A DNA stretch of 64,000 bases from assembly GCF_013403875.1 (NCBI RefSeq), contig NZ_JACBNX010000011.1:62001-126000 (forward strand), given 5' to 3'. The stretch comes from Burkholderia guangdongensis (GTDB lineage Bacteria; Pseudomonadota; Gammaproteobacteria; Burkholderiales; Burkholderiaceae). A program made the translations under genes and the position numbers. Positions within the stretch are counted from its first letter, which is position 1, and each line of letters starts with the position of its first letter. Of this stretch, positions 29,528-37,487 are shown piece by piece. The notes under the pieces are model-generated. The model made no database searches, was not told the DNA's origin, and saw only the letters and a program-made list of their open reading frames with translations.

Positions 29528-30352
29528 CTACTGCGGCGTCCGGTGCGGGCTCGCGTCCGACGCGCCGTGCGCGCCGCCTTCGTGCGCCGCATGCTCGGCC
29601 CTCAGCCGCGCGCTCAGCCCTTCGTATTTCAGCGCCGCGGTCTCGTCGCCCTGCGCGGCCGCGGCCGCGTAATACGCGCGCGCGATGTTCAGATTGCGTT
29701 CGACCCCGTCGCCGCCGCGCTCGTAGAACGACGCGGTCACGTACTGCGCGGTCGGCTCGCCCGCATCGGCGGCCTGCTTGTACCAGATGAACGCCTGCCG
29801 GTTGTCGCGCGGCGTCCCCCGCCCGTCGAGGAACTGGTTCGCGAGCGCGAGCTCCGCCTGCACGTGCCCCTGCCGCGCCGCCTTCAGGAACCAGCGGTGC
29901 GCCTCGGCCGGATCGCGCGCGACGAAATCGCCGTCGTCGAACATCCGTCCGTACACGTACTGCGCCTGCGACATGTTCGCGCCCGCCGCGCGCTTCAGCC
30001 AGCGCAGCCCTTCGTCGACGTTCGCGCTCACGCCTTCGCCGGTCAGCAGCATCATCGCGTAGTCGAACTGCGCGAGGCGATCGCCGCGCTCGGCCGCATC
30101 GCGGAACTGCACCAGCGCCGCGCGGGTGTTGCCGGCGTTGTAGTCGGCAATCGCCGACGCGGTCTCGCTTTTCGCGTCCGGCTGCGCGTGGCCGCCGGAC
30201 GCCTGCGCGAACGCGTCGCCGGTCCCGGCGATGCCCGCGATGCCCGCGACACCGGCTACGCCCAGCGAAAGCGCCGCGCCGGCGCTCAATGCACGCATCG
30301 CGCCTGTTGCACGCATCGCCGCCCGGCGGCACACGCGCCCGATTCCGTTCAT
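29528..30352 (-). CDS. Secreted Sel1-like repeat (SLR/TPR) protein
   Basis: A 274-residue protein with a long basic N-terminus and a hydrophobic, Ala/Gly-rich signal region (~15-50, ending DAFAQA). At least four Sel1-like repeats of about 36 residues follow (for example AQYVYGRMFDDGDFV, AELALANQFLDGRGTPRD). Such repeats mediate protein-protein contacts in the envelope. The ATG overlaps the stop of the aldolase gene by 4 bp (ATGA), so the two are coupled. No enzymatic motif is seen and the partner is unknown. Confidence 0.8.
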   Translation of the reverse strand: MNGIGRVCRRAAMRATGAMRALSAGAALSLGVAGVAGIAGIAGTGDAFAQASGGHAQPDAKSETASAIADYNAGNTRAALVQFRDAAERGDRLAQFDYAMMLLTGEGVSANVDEGLRWLKRAAGANMSQAQYVYGRMFDDGDFVARDPAEAHRWFLKAARQGHVQAELALANQFLDGRGTPRDNRQAFIWYKQAADAGEPTAQYVTASFYERGGDGVERNLNIARAYYAAAAAQGDETAALKYEGLSARLRAEHAAHEGGAHGASDASPHRTPQ

Positions 30353-31134
30353 GACCTCACCTCCTGCAGCGCCTGCCGCGTCGCGCGCAACAGCCAGCTC
30401 ACGTCGGCGGACAGCGCGATCAGCCGGAAGCCGGCCTCGCGATACTGTCGCGCCGACGCCGTATCGTTCGCGAAGATCCCGACCGCGACGCCCGCCTGCC
30501 GGCCCGCCGCGAGCACGCGCGCGATCGCCGATTCGACGTCCGGATGGCGCGCATCGCCGAGATGCCCGAGGCTCGCGGACAGGTCGCCGGGGCCGACGAA
30601 CAGGCCATCGATGCCCGGCGTCGCGGCGATCCGCTCGACCTGGTCGACGCCGCGCGCCGACTCGATCTGCGCGATCACCGCGATCTGCGCGTTCGCGGTC
30701 GGTAGATAATCGCGCCGCATCCCGTACGCGCTCGCGCGGACGATCCCGGCGACGCCGCGCAACCCGTCCGGCGCATCCGGCGACGGATAGCGCGTGAGGC
30801 GCACCGCGTGCGCGGCGTCGTCGGGCGTGTCGATCGTCGGGAACATCAGCGTGCGCGCGCCCGCGTCGAGCGCGCGCTTCACGAGCCACGCGTCGCGCGC
30901 CGGCACGCGCACCACCGGCTCGCCCGGCAGATGCGCGGCGGCCAGCGCGCGCAGTTGCGACGCAACGTCGTGGCTGTCGTTCGGCGCGTGCTCCATGTCG
31001 ATGCAGAGCCAGTCGAAACCCGCATGCGCGAGCGCTTCGGCGGCCGCGTCGCTCGCGAGCGTCAGCCACAGGCCGAACATCGGTTCGTCACCGTCGTGCA
31101 GACGCTGTTTGAGAGAGTTCGTGAACGTGCTCAT
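30349..31134 (-). CDS. HpcH/HpaI family aldolase
   Basis: A 261-residue class II pyruvate-type aldolase. FDWLCIDMEHAPND carries the metal-binding Glu region; VVRVPARDAWLVKRALDAGARTLMFPTI, QIESARG and GLFVGPGDLSASLGH are family signatures. Relatives cleave 4-hydroxy-2-oxoacids such as 4-hydroxy-2-oxoheptanedioate or 2-dehydro-3-deoxyglucarate. The physiological substrate cannot be read from context, since the neighbour is a Sel1 protein and not a catabolic gene. Confidence 0.85.
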   Translation of the reverse strand: MSTFTNSLKQRLHDGDEPMFGLWLTLASDAAAEALAHAGFDWLCIDMEHAPNDSHDVASQLRALAAAHLPGEPVVRVPARDAWLVKRALDAGARTLMFPTIDTPDDAAHAVRLTRYPSPDAPDGLRGVAGIVRASAYGMRRDYLPTANAQIAVIAQIESARGVDQVERIAATPGIDGLFVGPGDLSASLGHLGDARHPDVESAIARVLAAGRQAGVAVGIFANDTASARQYREAGFRLIALSADVSWLLRATRQALQEVRS

Positions 31135-31240
31135 CGACGGCCTCCTGGCGGGCGTGCGGATGGATCGGGCGAGCGGCGGCGCACCGGCGGGCCCGGCGCG
31201 ATCGCGTCAACGGCTTGGTCGGACGAGCCGGTCGAATATG

Positions 31241-31323
31241 ACGCGCTTGCGCCAAACGCGGTTGGCTAGATGCGGTTGGCTAGACACGGCCGGCTAGACG
31301 CGCTTGCGCCAGACGCGGCTGGC
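31241..31323. repeat. Nested direct repeats between the aldolase gene and queD
   Basis: The 300-bp gap 31135-31434 holds a 26-bp direct repeat beginning ACGCGCTTGCGCCA (31241-31266 and 31298-31323; two mismatches by eye). Between and within them are three copies of a ~14-bp unit resembling GCGGTTGGCTAGA. The rest of the gap carries the aldolase upstream region and no visible gene. Confidence 0.7.
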
Positions 31324-31434
31324 ACCGATCGCGCCGCGACGAAACGATCATAGCGCGGCGGGCAGGTGATGCGCAGGAAGCGGGAAGACAGGACCGGCAC
31401 GAACCGGCCCCGAAAGACAGGAAAACGAAGGAGA

Positions 31435-31887
31435 TCAGCGGCCGGGTTCGCGCTCGACGTCGGCCCAGCAGTTCGGCGTTTCGTACAGGCGCACGCGCTC
31501 GAGGCGCAGATTGATGCCGTAATGCGCGTCGTACACGTTCGCGAGAATGTCGAACGCGATCGCCGCGAGGTTCTCGACGGTCGGAATGCGGTCGAGCACG
31601 ACGGTCTTGTGGTCCGCCATCTGCTCGAGGAACGCGCGCACGACGTCGTCGCGCGCATAGACGAGAAACGCGTGATCCCACTTGCCGACCAGGTGCTCCA
31701 TCGCGAGCGCCTTCACGTCGGCGAAATCCATCACCATCCCGCGATCGGGCGCGCCCTCGACATCGACGAGATCGCCCCGCAGCGTGACTTCGAGCACGTA
31801 GCGATGCCCGTGCAGGTTCCGGCACTGGCTGCGGTGATCGGGGATGCGGTGGCCCGCGTCGAATTCGAGTTTTCGGGTAATCAGCAC
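31435..31887 (-). CDS. queD: 6-carboxy-5,6,7,8-tetrahydropterin synthase
   Basis: A 150-residue T-fold enzyme that makes CPH4 from dihydroneopterin triphosphate in the queuosine/preQ0 pathway. The N-terminus has FDAGHRIP and CRNLHGHRY, giving the three zinc His and the catalytic Cys; WDHAFLVYARDD and PTVENLA follow. It is the last gene of queC-queE-queD, 18 bp after queE. Confidence 0.94.
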   Translation of the reverse strand: MLITRKLEFDAGHRIPDHRSQCRNLHGHRYVLEVTLRGDLVDVEGAPDRGMVMDFADVKALAMEHLVGKWDHAFLVYARDDVVRAFLEQMADHKTVVLDRIPTVENLAAIAFDILANVYDAHYGINLRLERVRLYETPNCWADVEREPGR

Positions 31888-31905
31888 GATGTCAGGAGCG
31901 GTGGC

Positions 31906-32538
31906 TCAGGGAATGTTCAGATATTTGTGGGTTTGCATCGACAGGCGCCACTGCGGATGACGCTTGCACCAGTCGATCGCGAGCTTCGTGTTCAGGTCGC
32001 GCGACGGACCGTCCATCGGCTGCACGAGGAAATGCTCGAAGTCGAGCTTCGCGTAGTCGGCCAGGCGCTGGTTGTCCTGCGGGATCACGACCTTCAGCTC
32101 GTTGCCCTTCGTGACGACGAGCGGCGCATCGGCCTTCGGGCTCACGCAGACCCAGTCGATCGACTCGAGCACCGGCAGCGAGCCGTTCGTCTCGATCGCG
32201 ATCTCGAAGCCGGCCGCGTGCAGCGCGTCGGCGAGCGGCGCGTCGAGCTGCAGCATCGGCTCGCCGCCGGTGCAGACGACGAAGCGATGCGTCTCGCCTT
32301 CCGGCCACAGGCTCGCGACCTTCGCGGCGAGTTCGGCGGCGCTCTGGTACTTGCCGCCGTTCTCGCCGTCGGTGCCGACGAAATCGGTGTCGCAGAAGCG
32401 GCACACCGCATCCGCACGGTCCTCTTCGCGGCCCGACCACAGGTTGCAGCCGGCGAACCGGCAAAACACGGCCGGGCGTCCGGCGTTCGCGCCCTCGCCC
32501 TGCAACGTGTAGAAAATTTCCTTGACCGCGTAAGTCAT
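31906..32538 (-). CDS. queE: 7-carboxy-7-deazaguanine synthase (radical SAM)
   Basis: A 210-residue radical-SAM enzyme that converts CPH4 to 7-carboxy-7-deazaguanine. It starts MTYAVKEIFYTLQGEG. The iron-sulfur cluster cysteines have an atypical spacing, C-x14-C-x2-C (CNLW...AVCRFCDTDF), which is the form described for Burkholderia multivorans QueE and not the usual CX3CX2C. VVCTGGEPMLQ is the SAM-binding GGE motif. It lies between queC and queD on the same strand. Confidence 0.94.
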   Translation of the reverse strand: MTYAVKEIFYTLQGEGANAGRPAVFCRFAGCNLWSGREEDRADAVCRFCDTDFVGTDGENGGKYQSAAELAAKVASLWPEGETHRFVVCTGGEPMLQLDAPLADALHAAGFEIAIETNGSLPVLESIDWVCVSPKADAPLVVTKGNELKVVIPQDNQRLADYAKLDFEHFLVQPMDGPSRDLNTKLAIDWCKRHPQWRLSMQTHKYLNIP

Positions 32539-32603
32539 CGTTCCTCGTCCGGCTCGCGCCGTTCGTCGTCCATCAAACCATCACATTCACCGCGCGCCGC
32601 GCG

Positions 32604-33335
32604 TCACGGTGCTTCCGTCACCGGCTCGCCCTTCAGATACGCTTCGTAGCCGCGCTTGCGCAGCCTGCACGCCGGACATTCGCCACAGCCGAAGCCCCAG
32701 TCGTGCAGCTCCGCGCGCTCGCCGACGTAGCACGTGTGCGTCTCGACGCGAATCAACTCGACGAGCGCTTCGCCGCCGAGCTGCTCGGCGAGGCGCCACG
32801 TGTCGGCCTTGTCGAGCCACATCAGCGGCGTCTCGAGCACGACGCGCGTGTCCATCCCGAGATTCAACGCGACCTGCAGCGCCTTCATCGTATCGTCGCG
32901 GCAGTCCGGATAGCCGGAGAAGTCGGTCTCGCACATCCCGCCGATCAGCACGCGCAGGCCACGCCGATAGGCGACCGCCGCGGCGATCGTCATGAACAGC
33001 AGGTTGCGGCCCGGCACGAACGTGTTCGGCAGGCCGTTCGCGGCAGTCTCGATCTCGATCGAGCGCGTCATCGCGGTATCGCTGATCGCGCCGAGCACCG
33101 ACAGGTCGATCATGTGATCGTCGCCGAGCCGTTCGTCCCAGTGCGGAAACTCGCGCCGCAACGCATCGCGCACGCCTTCGCGGCACTCGAGCTCGACGCG
33201 GTGGCGCTGGCCGTAGTCGAAGCCGAGCGTCTCGACCGTCTGATAGCGCTCGAGCGCCCATGCGACGCACGTCGCCGAATCCTGCCCGCCCGAAAACAAC
33301 ACGAGCGCGCCGTCCTTAGCGTCTGTCCGAATCAC
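32604..33335 (-). CDS. queC: 7-cyano-7-deazaguanine (preQ0) synthase
   Basis: A 243-residue PP-loop ATPase that forms preQ0 from 7-carboxy-7-deazaguanine, ammonia and ATP. The PP-loop is [11 protein letters not shown] near residue 15, and the zinc-binding cysteines cluster at THTCYVG and [11 protein letters not shown] near residue 190-225. First gene of the queCED cluster. A possible -10 (TATACT, minus strand, 33436-33441) lies 100 bp upstream without a clear -35. The rest of 33336-33628 is GC-rich and shows no gene. Confidence 0.95.
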   Translation of the reverse strand: MIRTDAKDGALVLFSGGQDSATCVAWALERYQTVETLGFDYGQRHRVELECREGVRDALRREFPHWDERLGDDHMIDLSVLGAISDTAMTRSIEIETAANGLPNTFVPGRNLLFMTIAAAVAYRRGLRVLIGGMCETDFSGYPDCRDDTMKALQVALNLGMDTRVVLETPLMWLDKADTWRLAEQLGGEALVELIRVETHTCYVGERAELHDWGFGCGECPACRLRKRGYEAYLKGEPVTEAP

Positions 33336-33628
33336 CGTGATACTCCGTGAATATGTAGGCTCGCGTCGCGCTGCGCCCCGGCGGCCGGCTGCCGCCGGAC
33401 GGTCCGACGCGTGCCGGCGATGCGCCGGCTCGACCAGTATAGGCAGCGCCGCCGGCGTCGAAGACGGCCGGCGGTTATACCGCCGATCGCGCGAAATTCG
33501 GCGCCGCGTCTTGCCCGGACAGACCTTTGCTGCGCGGACGCCACGCGCTTAAGTCATTGAGCGGGCTCGGATTTTATCACGCCGCGCCGAAATCGGCCGC
33601 CGCGCCGCCACGGCACCCGTCACAAGCG

Positions 33629-33660
33629 AAAAACCCCAAGAACCTGACGATTCTTGGGGT
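33629..33660 (-). terminator. Rho-independent terminator of tRNA-Phe
   Basis: Read on the minus strand: CCCCAAGAA / TTCTTGGGG is a perfect 9-bp stem (33634-33642 with 33651-33659), followed by TTTTT. It ends 9 bp past the tRNA CCA. Confidence 0.9.
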
Positions 33661-33668
33661 TGGATACT

Positions 33669-33744
33669 TGGTGGCCTGGGACGGAATCGAACCATCGACA
33701 CGCGGATTTTCAATCCGCTGCTCTACCAACTGAGCTACCGGGCC
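33669..33744 (-). tRNA. tRNA-Phe (anticodon GAA)
   Basis: A 76-nt cloverleaf with encoded CCA. The D-arm reads AGCTCAGTTGGTAGAGC, the anticodon loop TTGAAAA with GAA, and the T-loop TTCGATT. The acceptor strands are GGCCCGG and CCAGGCC, so positions 5 and 68 form a C-A mismatch while the other six pairs are G-C or C-G. A strong promoter lies upstream and a terminator downstream, so the gene is transcribed alone. Confidence 0.95.
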
Positions 33745-33758
33745 AACGAAGAAAAGAG

Positions 33759-33787
33759 AGTATAGCGACCTTTCCCACGCCCCTCAA
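33759..33787 (-). promoter_or_regulatory. Sigma70 promoter of tRNA-Phe
   Basis: On the minus strand: TTGAGG (33782-33787), 17-bp spacer, TATACT (33759-33764), ending 14 bp before the tRNA 5' end. Confidence 0.8.
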
Positions 33788-33805
33788 GCGTTTTCGCGAA
33801 ATTTT

Positions 33806-34495
33806 TTACATCGCACCTTCGGACGGCTTCTTGCCGAGCTCGACACCGAGCTGCTTCAGCTTGCGGTACAGGTGCGTGCGCTCGAGGCCCGTCTTCTCGG
33901 CGACGCGCGTCATGCTGCCGTTCTCGCGCGCGAGGTGATACTCGAAGTACGCGCGCTCGAACGCGTCGCGCGCCTCGCGCAGCGGGATGTCGAACGGAAT
34001 CGCCGCCGTCTGGCCCGCGAGGCCGAGCGCGGCGGCGACGTCGTCGCCAAGCGTCGGCAGCGCCGCCGCGGACGCGACCGTCGCCGGCCCGGCCGCCGTC
34101 TTCGCCGCCGAGTTCACCGGCAATGGCGACGCGCCGCGCGCGAGCCCGTGCTCGACCGACTTCAGCAGCTTCTGCAGCGCGATCGGCTTCTCGAGGAAAT
34201 CGAGCGCGCCGATCTTCGTCGCCTCGACCGCCGTGTCGATCGTCGCGTGCCCGGACATCATGATGACCGGCATCGTCAGCTGCCCGTGGCTCGCCCACTC
34301 CTTCAGCAGCGACACGCCGTCGGTGTCGGGCATCCAGATGTCGAGCAGGACGAGATCGGGCGCCTGATTCAGGCGGTACGCCCGCGCGGCCTGCGCGTTC
34401 TCCGCCACTTCGACGACATGGCCTTCGTCGCTGAGGATCTCCGAGAGCAATTCCCGGATGCCCATTTCATCATCTACCACCAGGATGGTTGCCAT
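33806..34495 (-). CDS. NtrX-like response regulator without an AAA+ domain
   Basis: 229 residues: a receiver domain (1-120; VVDDEMGIREL, phospho-Asp52 in LVLLDIWMPDTDG, MMSGHATID, LEKPI), an Ala-rich linker (125-165), and a Fis-type helix-turn-helix at the end (VAEKTGLERTHLYRKLKQLG). This is the ends of NtrX with the central sigma54-activator ATPase missing; there is no GAFTGA or Walker motif and no room for one. It therefore probably acts at sigma70 promoters or as a repressor. It is directly preceded by the kinase gene: the kinase TAA and this ATG are adjacent. Confidence 0.85.
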   Translation of the reverse strand: MATILVVDDEMGIRELLSEILSDEGHVVEVAENAQAARAYRLNQAPDLVLLDIWMPDTDGVSLLKEWASHGQLTMPVIMMSGHATIDTAVEATKIGALDFLEKPIALQKLLKSVEHGLARGASPLPVNSAAKTAAGPATVASAAALPTLGDDVAAALGLAGQTAAIPFDIPLREARDAFERAYFEYHLARENGSMTRVAEKTGLERTHLYRKLKQLGVELGKKPSEGAM

Positions 34496-36907
34496 TTACG
34501 CTGCCTTTGTCTGCACAGTTGCTTTTGTCTTTGCAAGCGCCGCCGCTCGCTGCACTCCATCGTCGGAGCCCGGCAGATCATCCGCCAGTTGCAGGAACAG
34601 GATCGACACCTGCGCGCCCTCGACGGTCTCGCCGTGCATCCGGTTGCGCAGATCGATTCGCGCACCGTGCTCGTCGACGATCTTCTTCACCGTGGCGAGC
34701 CCGAGGCCCGTGCCCTTCGACTTCGTCGTCACGTAAGGCTCGAATGCGCGCGTCAGAATGCGCGCCGGAAAGCCCGGCCCGTTGTCGGACACGGTGAGGC
34801 GCACCGCGACGCGCGTTTTGCCCTCGGCGTCGGGATCGCCATATTCTACTGTCTTGGTTTCGAGCAACACACGTGGATGCTCGACTTCGGCGACCGAATC
34901 CTGCGCATTCTGCAGCAGGTTGTGGATCACCTGCCGCAATTGCGTCGCGTCGCCGCGAATCACCGGCAGCGGCGCCTGCTCGACGACGATCGTGCTCTTG
35001 CCCTCGCCGACGCCATACAGGCTCAGCACCTCGCTGACCAGATCGTTCAACTGCAGGTTCGCGAGCACCGCCGGCGGCGTGCGCGCGTATTCGCGGAAAT
35101 CGTCGACCATCCGCTTCATCGCGGCGACCTGGTTGACGATCGTCGTCGCGCCGCGCTTGAGCACATCCGCGTCATGCGGCTCCAGCTTGTCGTGCAGCTT
35201 CATCTGCAGTCGCTCGGCGGACAGCTGGATCGGCGTCAGCGGATTCTTGATCTCGTGCGCAAGCCGGCGCGCGACCTCGCCCCACGCGACCGAACGCTGC
35301 GCGGAGATCACGTCGGAGATGTCGTCGAACACGACGACGTAGCCGGACGTCTGCGGATCGTCCGCGCGCGCCTCGGCGGCCGACACGAGCCGCGTGCCGC
35401 GCACGAGCAGCGTCAGCGGATCGGCCTCGCCCGGCAGCTCAACCGCGAACTGCTGCTGCCAGTGGCCGCGATCGCTCTCGCCGCCGGCCGACGCGGCCTC
35501 GCGATCCGCGAACGCCTTGCGCACCATCGCGCCGAACCCGGCGGCGACGCCGATCTGGTCCAGCGTCGCGCCGATCAGGCCGTTGAACGGCTGCCGGAAG
35601 ATCCGCTCGGCGCCGCGGTTCGCGGTCGTCAGCCGGAACTGGCGGTCGAGCACGAACACGCCAGCGGTCAGGTTCGCGAGAATGCTTTCGAGATAGGTCT
35701 TCGAATGCTCGAGCGCGACCCGGTTGCGCTCGACCGCGAGGCGCGCCTCGGAGAGCTGGCGCGTCATCGCGTTGAACGATTGCGTGAGGAAGCCGAGCTC
35801 GTCGCGCGTCTTGATCTCGCGCTTCGGCGTGTAGTCGCCCTCGGCGACCTCCTTCGTGCCCTGCGCAAGCAGGAACAGCGGCCGCGCGAGCTGGTTGCCG
35901 AGCGCGAGCGCGAGCATCATTGCGATGAACGTCGCGAGGAACAGCGCGAGCGTCAGCGTGCCGATGTACATCTTGCGCAGGCCGGTGCGGCCGAGCGCCT
36001 TCTCCTGATATTCGCGATACGCGCGCTGCACCGCGTCCGCATTGCGCGCGAGCGTCGTCGACACCGGCTGCGTGAGCTGCAGATAGCGCTCGGCCGGCTG
36101 CAACAGCGACGTGCTCGCATCCGGAATGCGCCGCACGACGCGCAGCCTCAGCGCCCCCTTCGCGCCATGCGCGCGCGGATCGCCGTCGACCTCGCCCTCG
36201 ATCGCCGCGTAGCCGCCGTGCTCACGCGCCTGGCTCAGCATCAGATCCGTCGGCAGGTCGTCCGGGATCAACGCGGCGAAGTTGCCGGACGCCTGCGCGA
36301 CGATGTGCAGGCCGGGCGTGGCGCCCGTGCCGCCGCGGTCCGGCTCGACGATCGTCGCGTCCTGCACGCCGAACTGGTCGCGCAGCCGCAGCAGCGTCAG
36401 CGTCGTGCCGTTCGAATTCGTGTCGGCGCTCGCGAGCTGGTCGGCCATCAGCCGCGACTTCGTCTGCAGATCCGACAGCGACGCGTCGAGCATCCCGCGG
36501 CCGAGGTTCAGGCCGGCGGTCAGCGCGGTCTCGACGTTCACATCGAACCACGATTCGATGCTGCGCGACACGAACTGGTACGACACGATGTAGATGATTC
36601 CGCCCGGCACGACGCCGACGAGCGCGAAGAACACCGCGAGCTTCGCGAGCAGCCGCGTGCCGAACTTGCCGCGCCGCAGCCGCACGACGATCATCGCGAT
36701 CAGCCCGACGACGACGAGCAGGAACACGAGCGCGACGATGATGTTCGTCGCGTAGAGCCACGAGTAGTACCGGTCGAAGAATTCGGTGTTCGCGCTCGCG
36801 GCCGCGAGCAGCACGAGCAGCAGCAGCGCGGTGAGCGCGACCGTCGACACGATCACGCGAATCAGGAGGCTTTTTCCGCTCGTCTCGCGGCGCACTTTAT
36901 TTAGCAC
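34496..36907 (-). CDS. NtrY-like transmembrane sensor histidine kinase
   Basis: 803 residues. Membrane helices at about 15-38, 50-75 and 88-110 are followed by a periplasmic segment (to ~320), another membrane helix, a HAMP domain (LARPLFLLAQGTKEVAEGDY), a PAS domain (~420-500) and a HisKA/HATPase core. The phospho-acceptor is His551 in RRLAHEIKNPLTPIQLSAER, the NtrY/NtrB-type H-box; VSDNGPGFP and GTGLGLATVKK are the N and G boxes. Homologues sense redox or nitrogen status; the signal here is unknown. It overlaps the end of the DUF4390 gene by 11 bp. Confidence 0.88.
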   Translation of the reverse strand: MLNKVRRETSGKSLLIRVIVSTVALTALLLLVLLAAASANTEFFDRYYSWLYATNIIVALVFLLVVVGLIAMIVVRLRRGKFGTRLLAKLAVFFALVGVVPGGIIYIVSYQFVSRSIESWFDVNVETALTAGLNLGRGMLDASLSDLQTKSRLMADQLASADTNSNGTTLTLLRLRDQFGVQDATIVEPDRGGTGATPGLHIVAQASGNFAALIPDDLPTDLMLSQAREHGGYAAIEGEVDGDPRAHGAKGALRLRVVRRIPDASTSLLQPAERYLQLTQPVSTTLARNADAVQRAYREYQEKALGRTGLRKMYIGTLTLALFLATFIAMMLALALGNQLARPLFLLAQGTKEVAEGDYTPKREIKTRDELGFLTQSFNAMTRQLSEARLAVERNRVALEHSKTYLESILANLTAGVFVLDRQFRLTTANRGAERIFRQPFNGLIGATLDQIGVAAGFGAMVRKAFADREAASAGGESDRGHWQQQFAVELPGEADPLTLLVRGTRLVSAAEARADDPQTSGYVVVFDDISDVISAQRSVAWGEVARRLAHEIKNPLTPIQLSAERLQMKLHDKLEPHDADVLKRGATTIVNQVAAMKRMVDDFREYARTPPAVLANLQLNDLVSEVLSLYGVGEGKSTIVVEQAPLPVIRGDATQLRQVIHNLLQNAQDSVAEVEHPRVLLETKTVEYGDPDAEGKTRVAVRLTVSDNGPGFPARILTRAFEPYVTTKSKGTGLGLATVKKIVDEHGARIDLRNRMHGETVEGAQVSILFLQLADDLPGSDDGVQRAAALAKTKATVQTKAA

Positions 36908-37487
36908 GTTCGGCCACCGTGAAGTTGAAGCGCTTCCAGTCGGACGCGAGCGTCCAGTCGCGATTGTTCACCGCGTCGACCTGGAACGGCTTCGGCATCA
37001 GCGCGGTGTCGAGCTGCATCCGCACCGACGCGGTGTACGTCTCGCCCTGCGCGACCTGGCCGCGGTCGATCACGTGCCACGACGTCACGTGCTTGATCAC
37101 CGCGAGCGCCTCGGCGAGCGACGCGAAACCGAGCTGCAGGCCGCCCGTCGACACGCGGTATTCGCGCGTGAGCGGCTGGAACGACAGGCGGATCGTCTGC
37201 GTAACCGACACCGGCTGCTCGTCGAACCAGTACCAGCGCGCGCGGGTCAGCTCGAAATCGGTCGTGAAGTACAGCGGGATGCCCTTGTTGACCGCATCCT
37301 CGAGGCTGTTGTTGAGCTCGAAGTCGAAACGGGCATCGAGGCTCCAGCCGCCGCCGTCGGATTGCAGCGACGCGCGCTGCACGGCGATCGAATCGGCCCG
37401 CGCCGGCGCCGCGACGGCGAGACACAGCGCCAGCGCGATCATCAGCGCGGCCGCGAGCCGGAGTGGAAAAAGGTGTTTGATGGTCAC
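36897..37487 (-). CDS. DUF4390 domain exported protein
   Basis: 196 residues with a signal peptide (LAAALMIALALCLAVAAPARA, about 10-31) and a beta-rich domain. FELNNSLEDAVNKGIPLYF and WYWFDEQPVSVTQTIRL match DUF4390, a family of unknown function that occurs next to NtrYX-like genes. The start overlaps the rsmB stop (ATGA) and the end overlaps the kinase start, so rsmB-DUF4390-kinase-regulator form one minus-strand operon. Confidence 0.85.
   Translation of the reverse strand: MTIKHLFPLRLAAALMIALALCLAVAAPARADSIAVQRASLQSDGGGWSLDARFDFELNNSLEDAVNKGIPLYFTTDFELTRARWYWFDEQPVSVTQTIRLSFQPLTREYRVSTGGLQLGFASLAEALAVIKHVTSWHVIDRGQVAQGETYTASVRMQLDTALMPKPFQVDAVNNRDWTLASDWKRFNFTVAERAK

Noticed and set aside
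33336..33628. A preQ1 riboswitch upstream of queC
   Set aside because: I looked for the A-rich tail and short stem of preQ1-I/II in minus-strand orientation and found none.
33654..33938. A plus-strand frame reading LDTWWPGTESNHRHADFQSA
   Set aside because: This is antisense tRNA-Phe, a well-known false gene.
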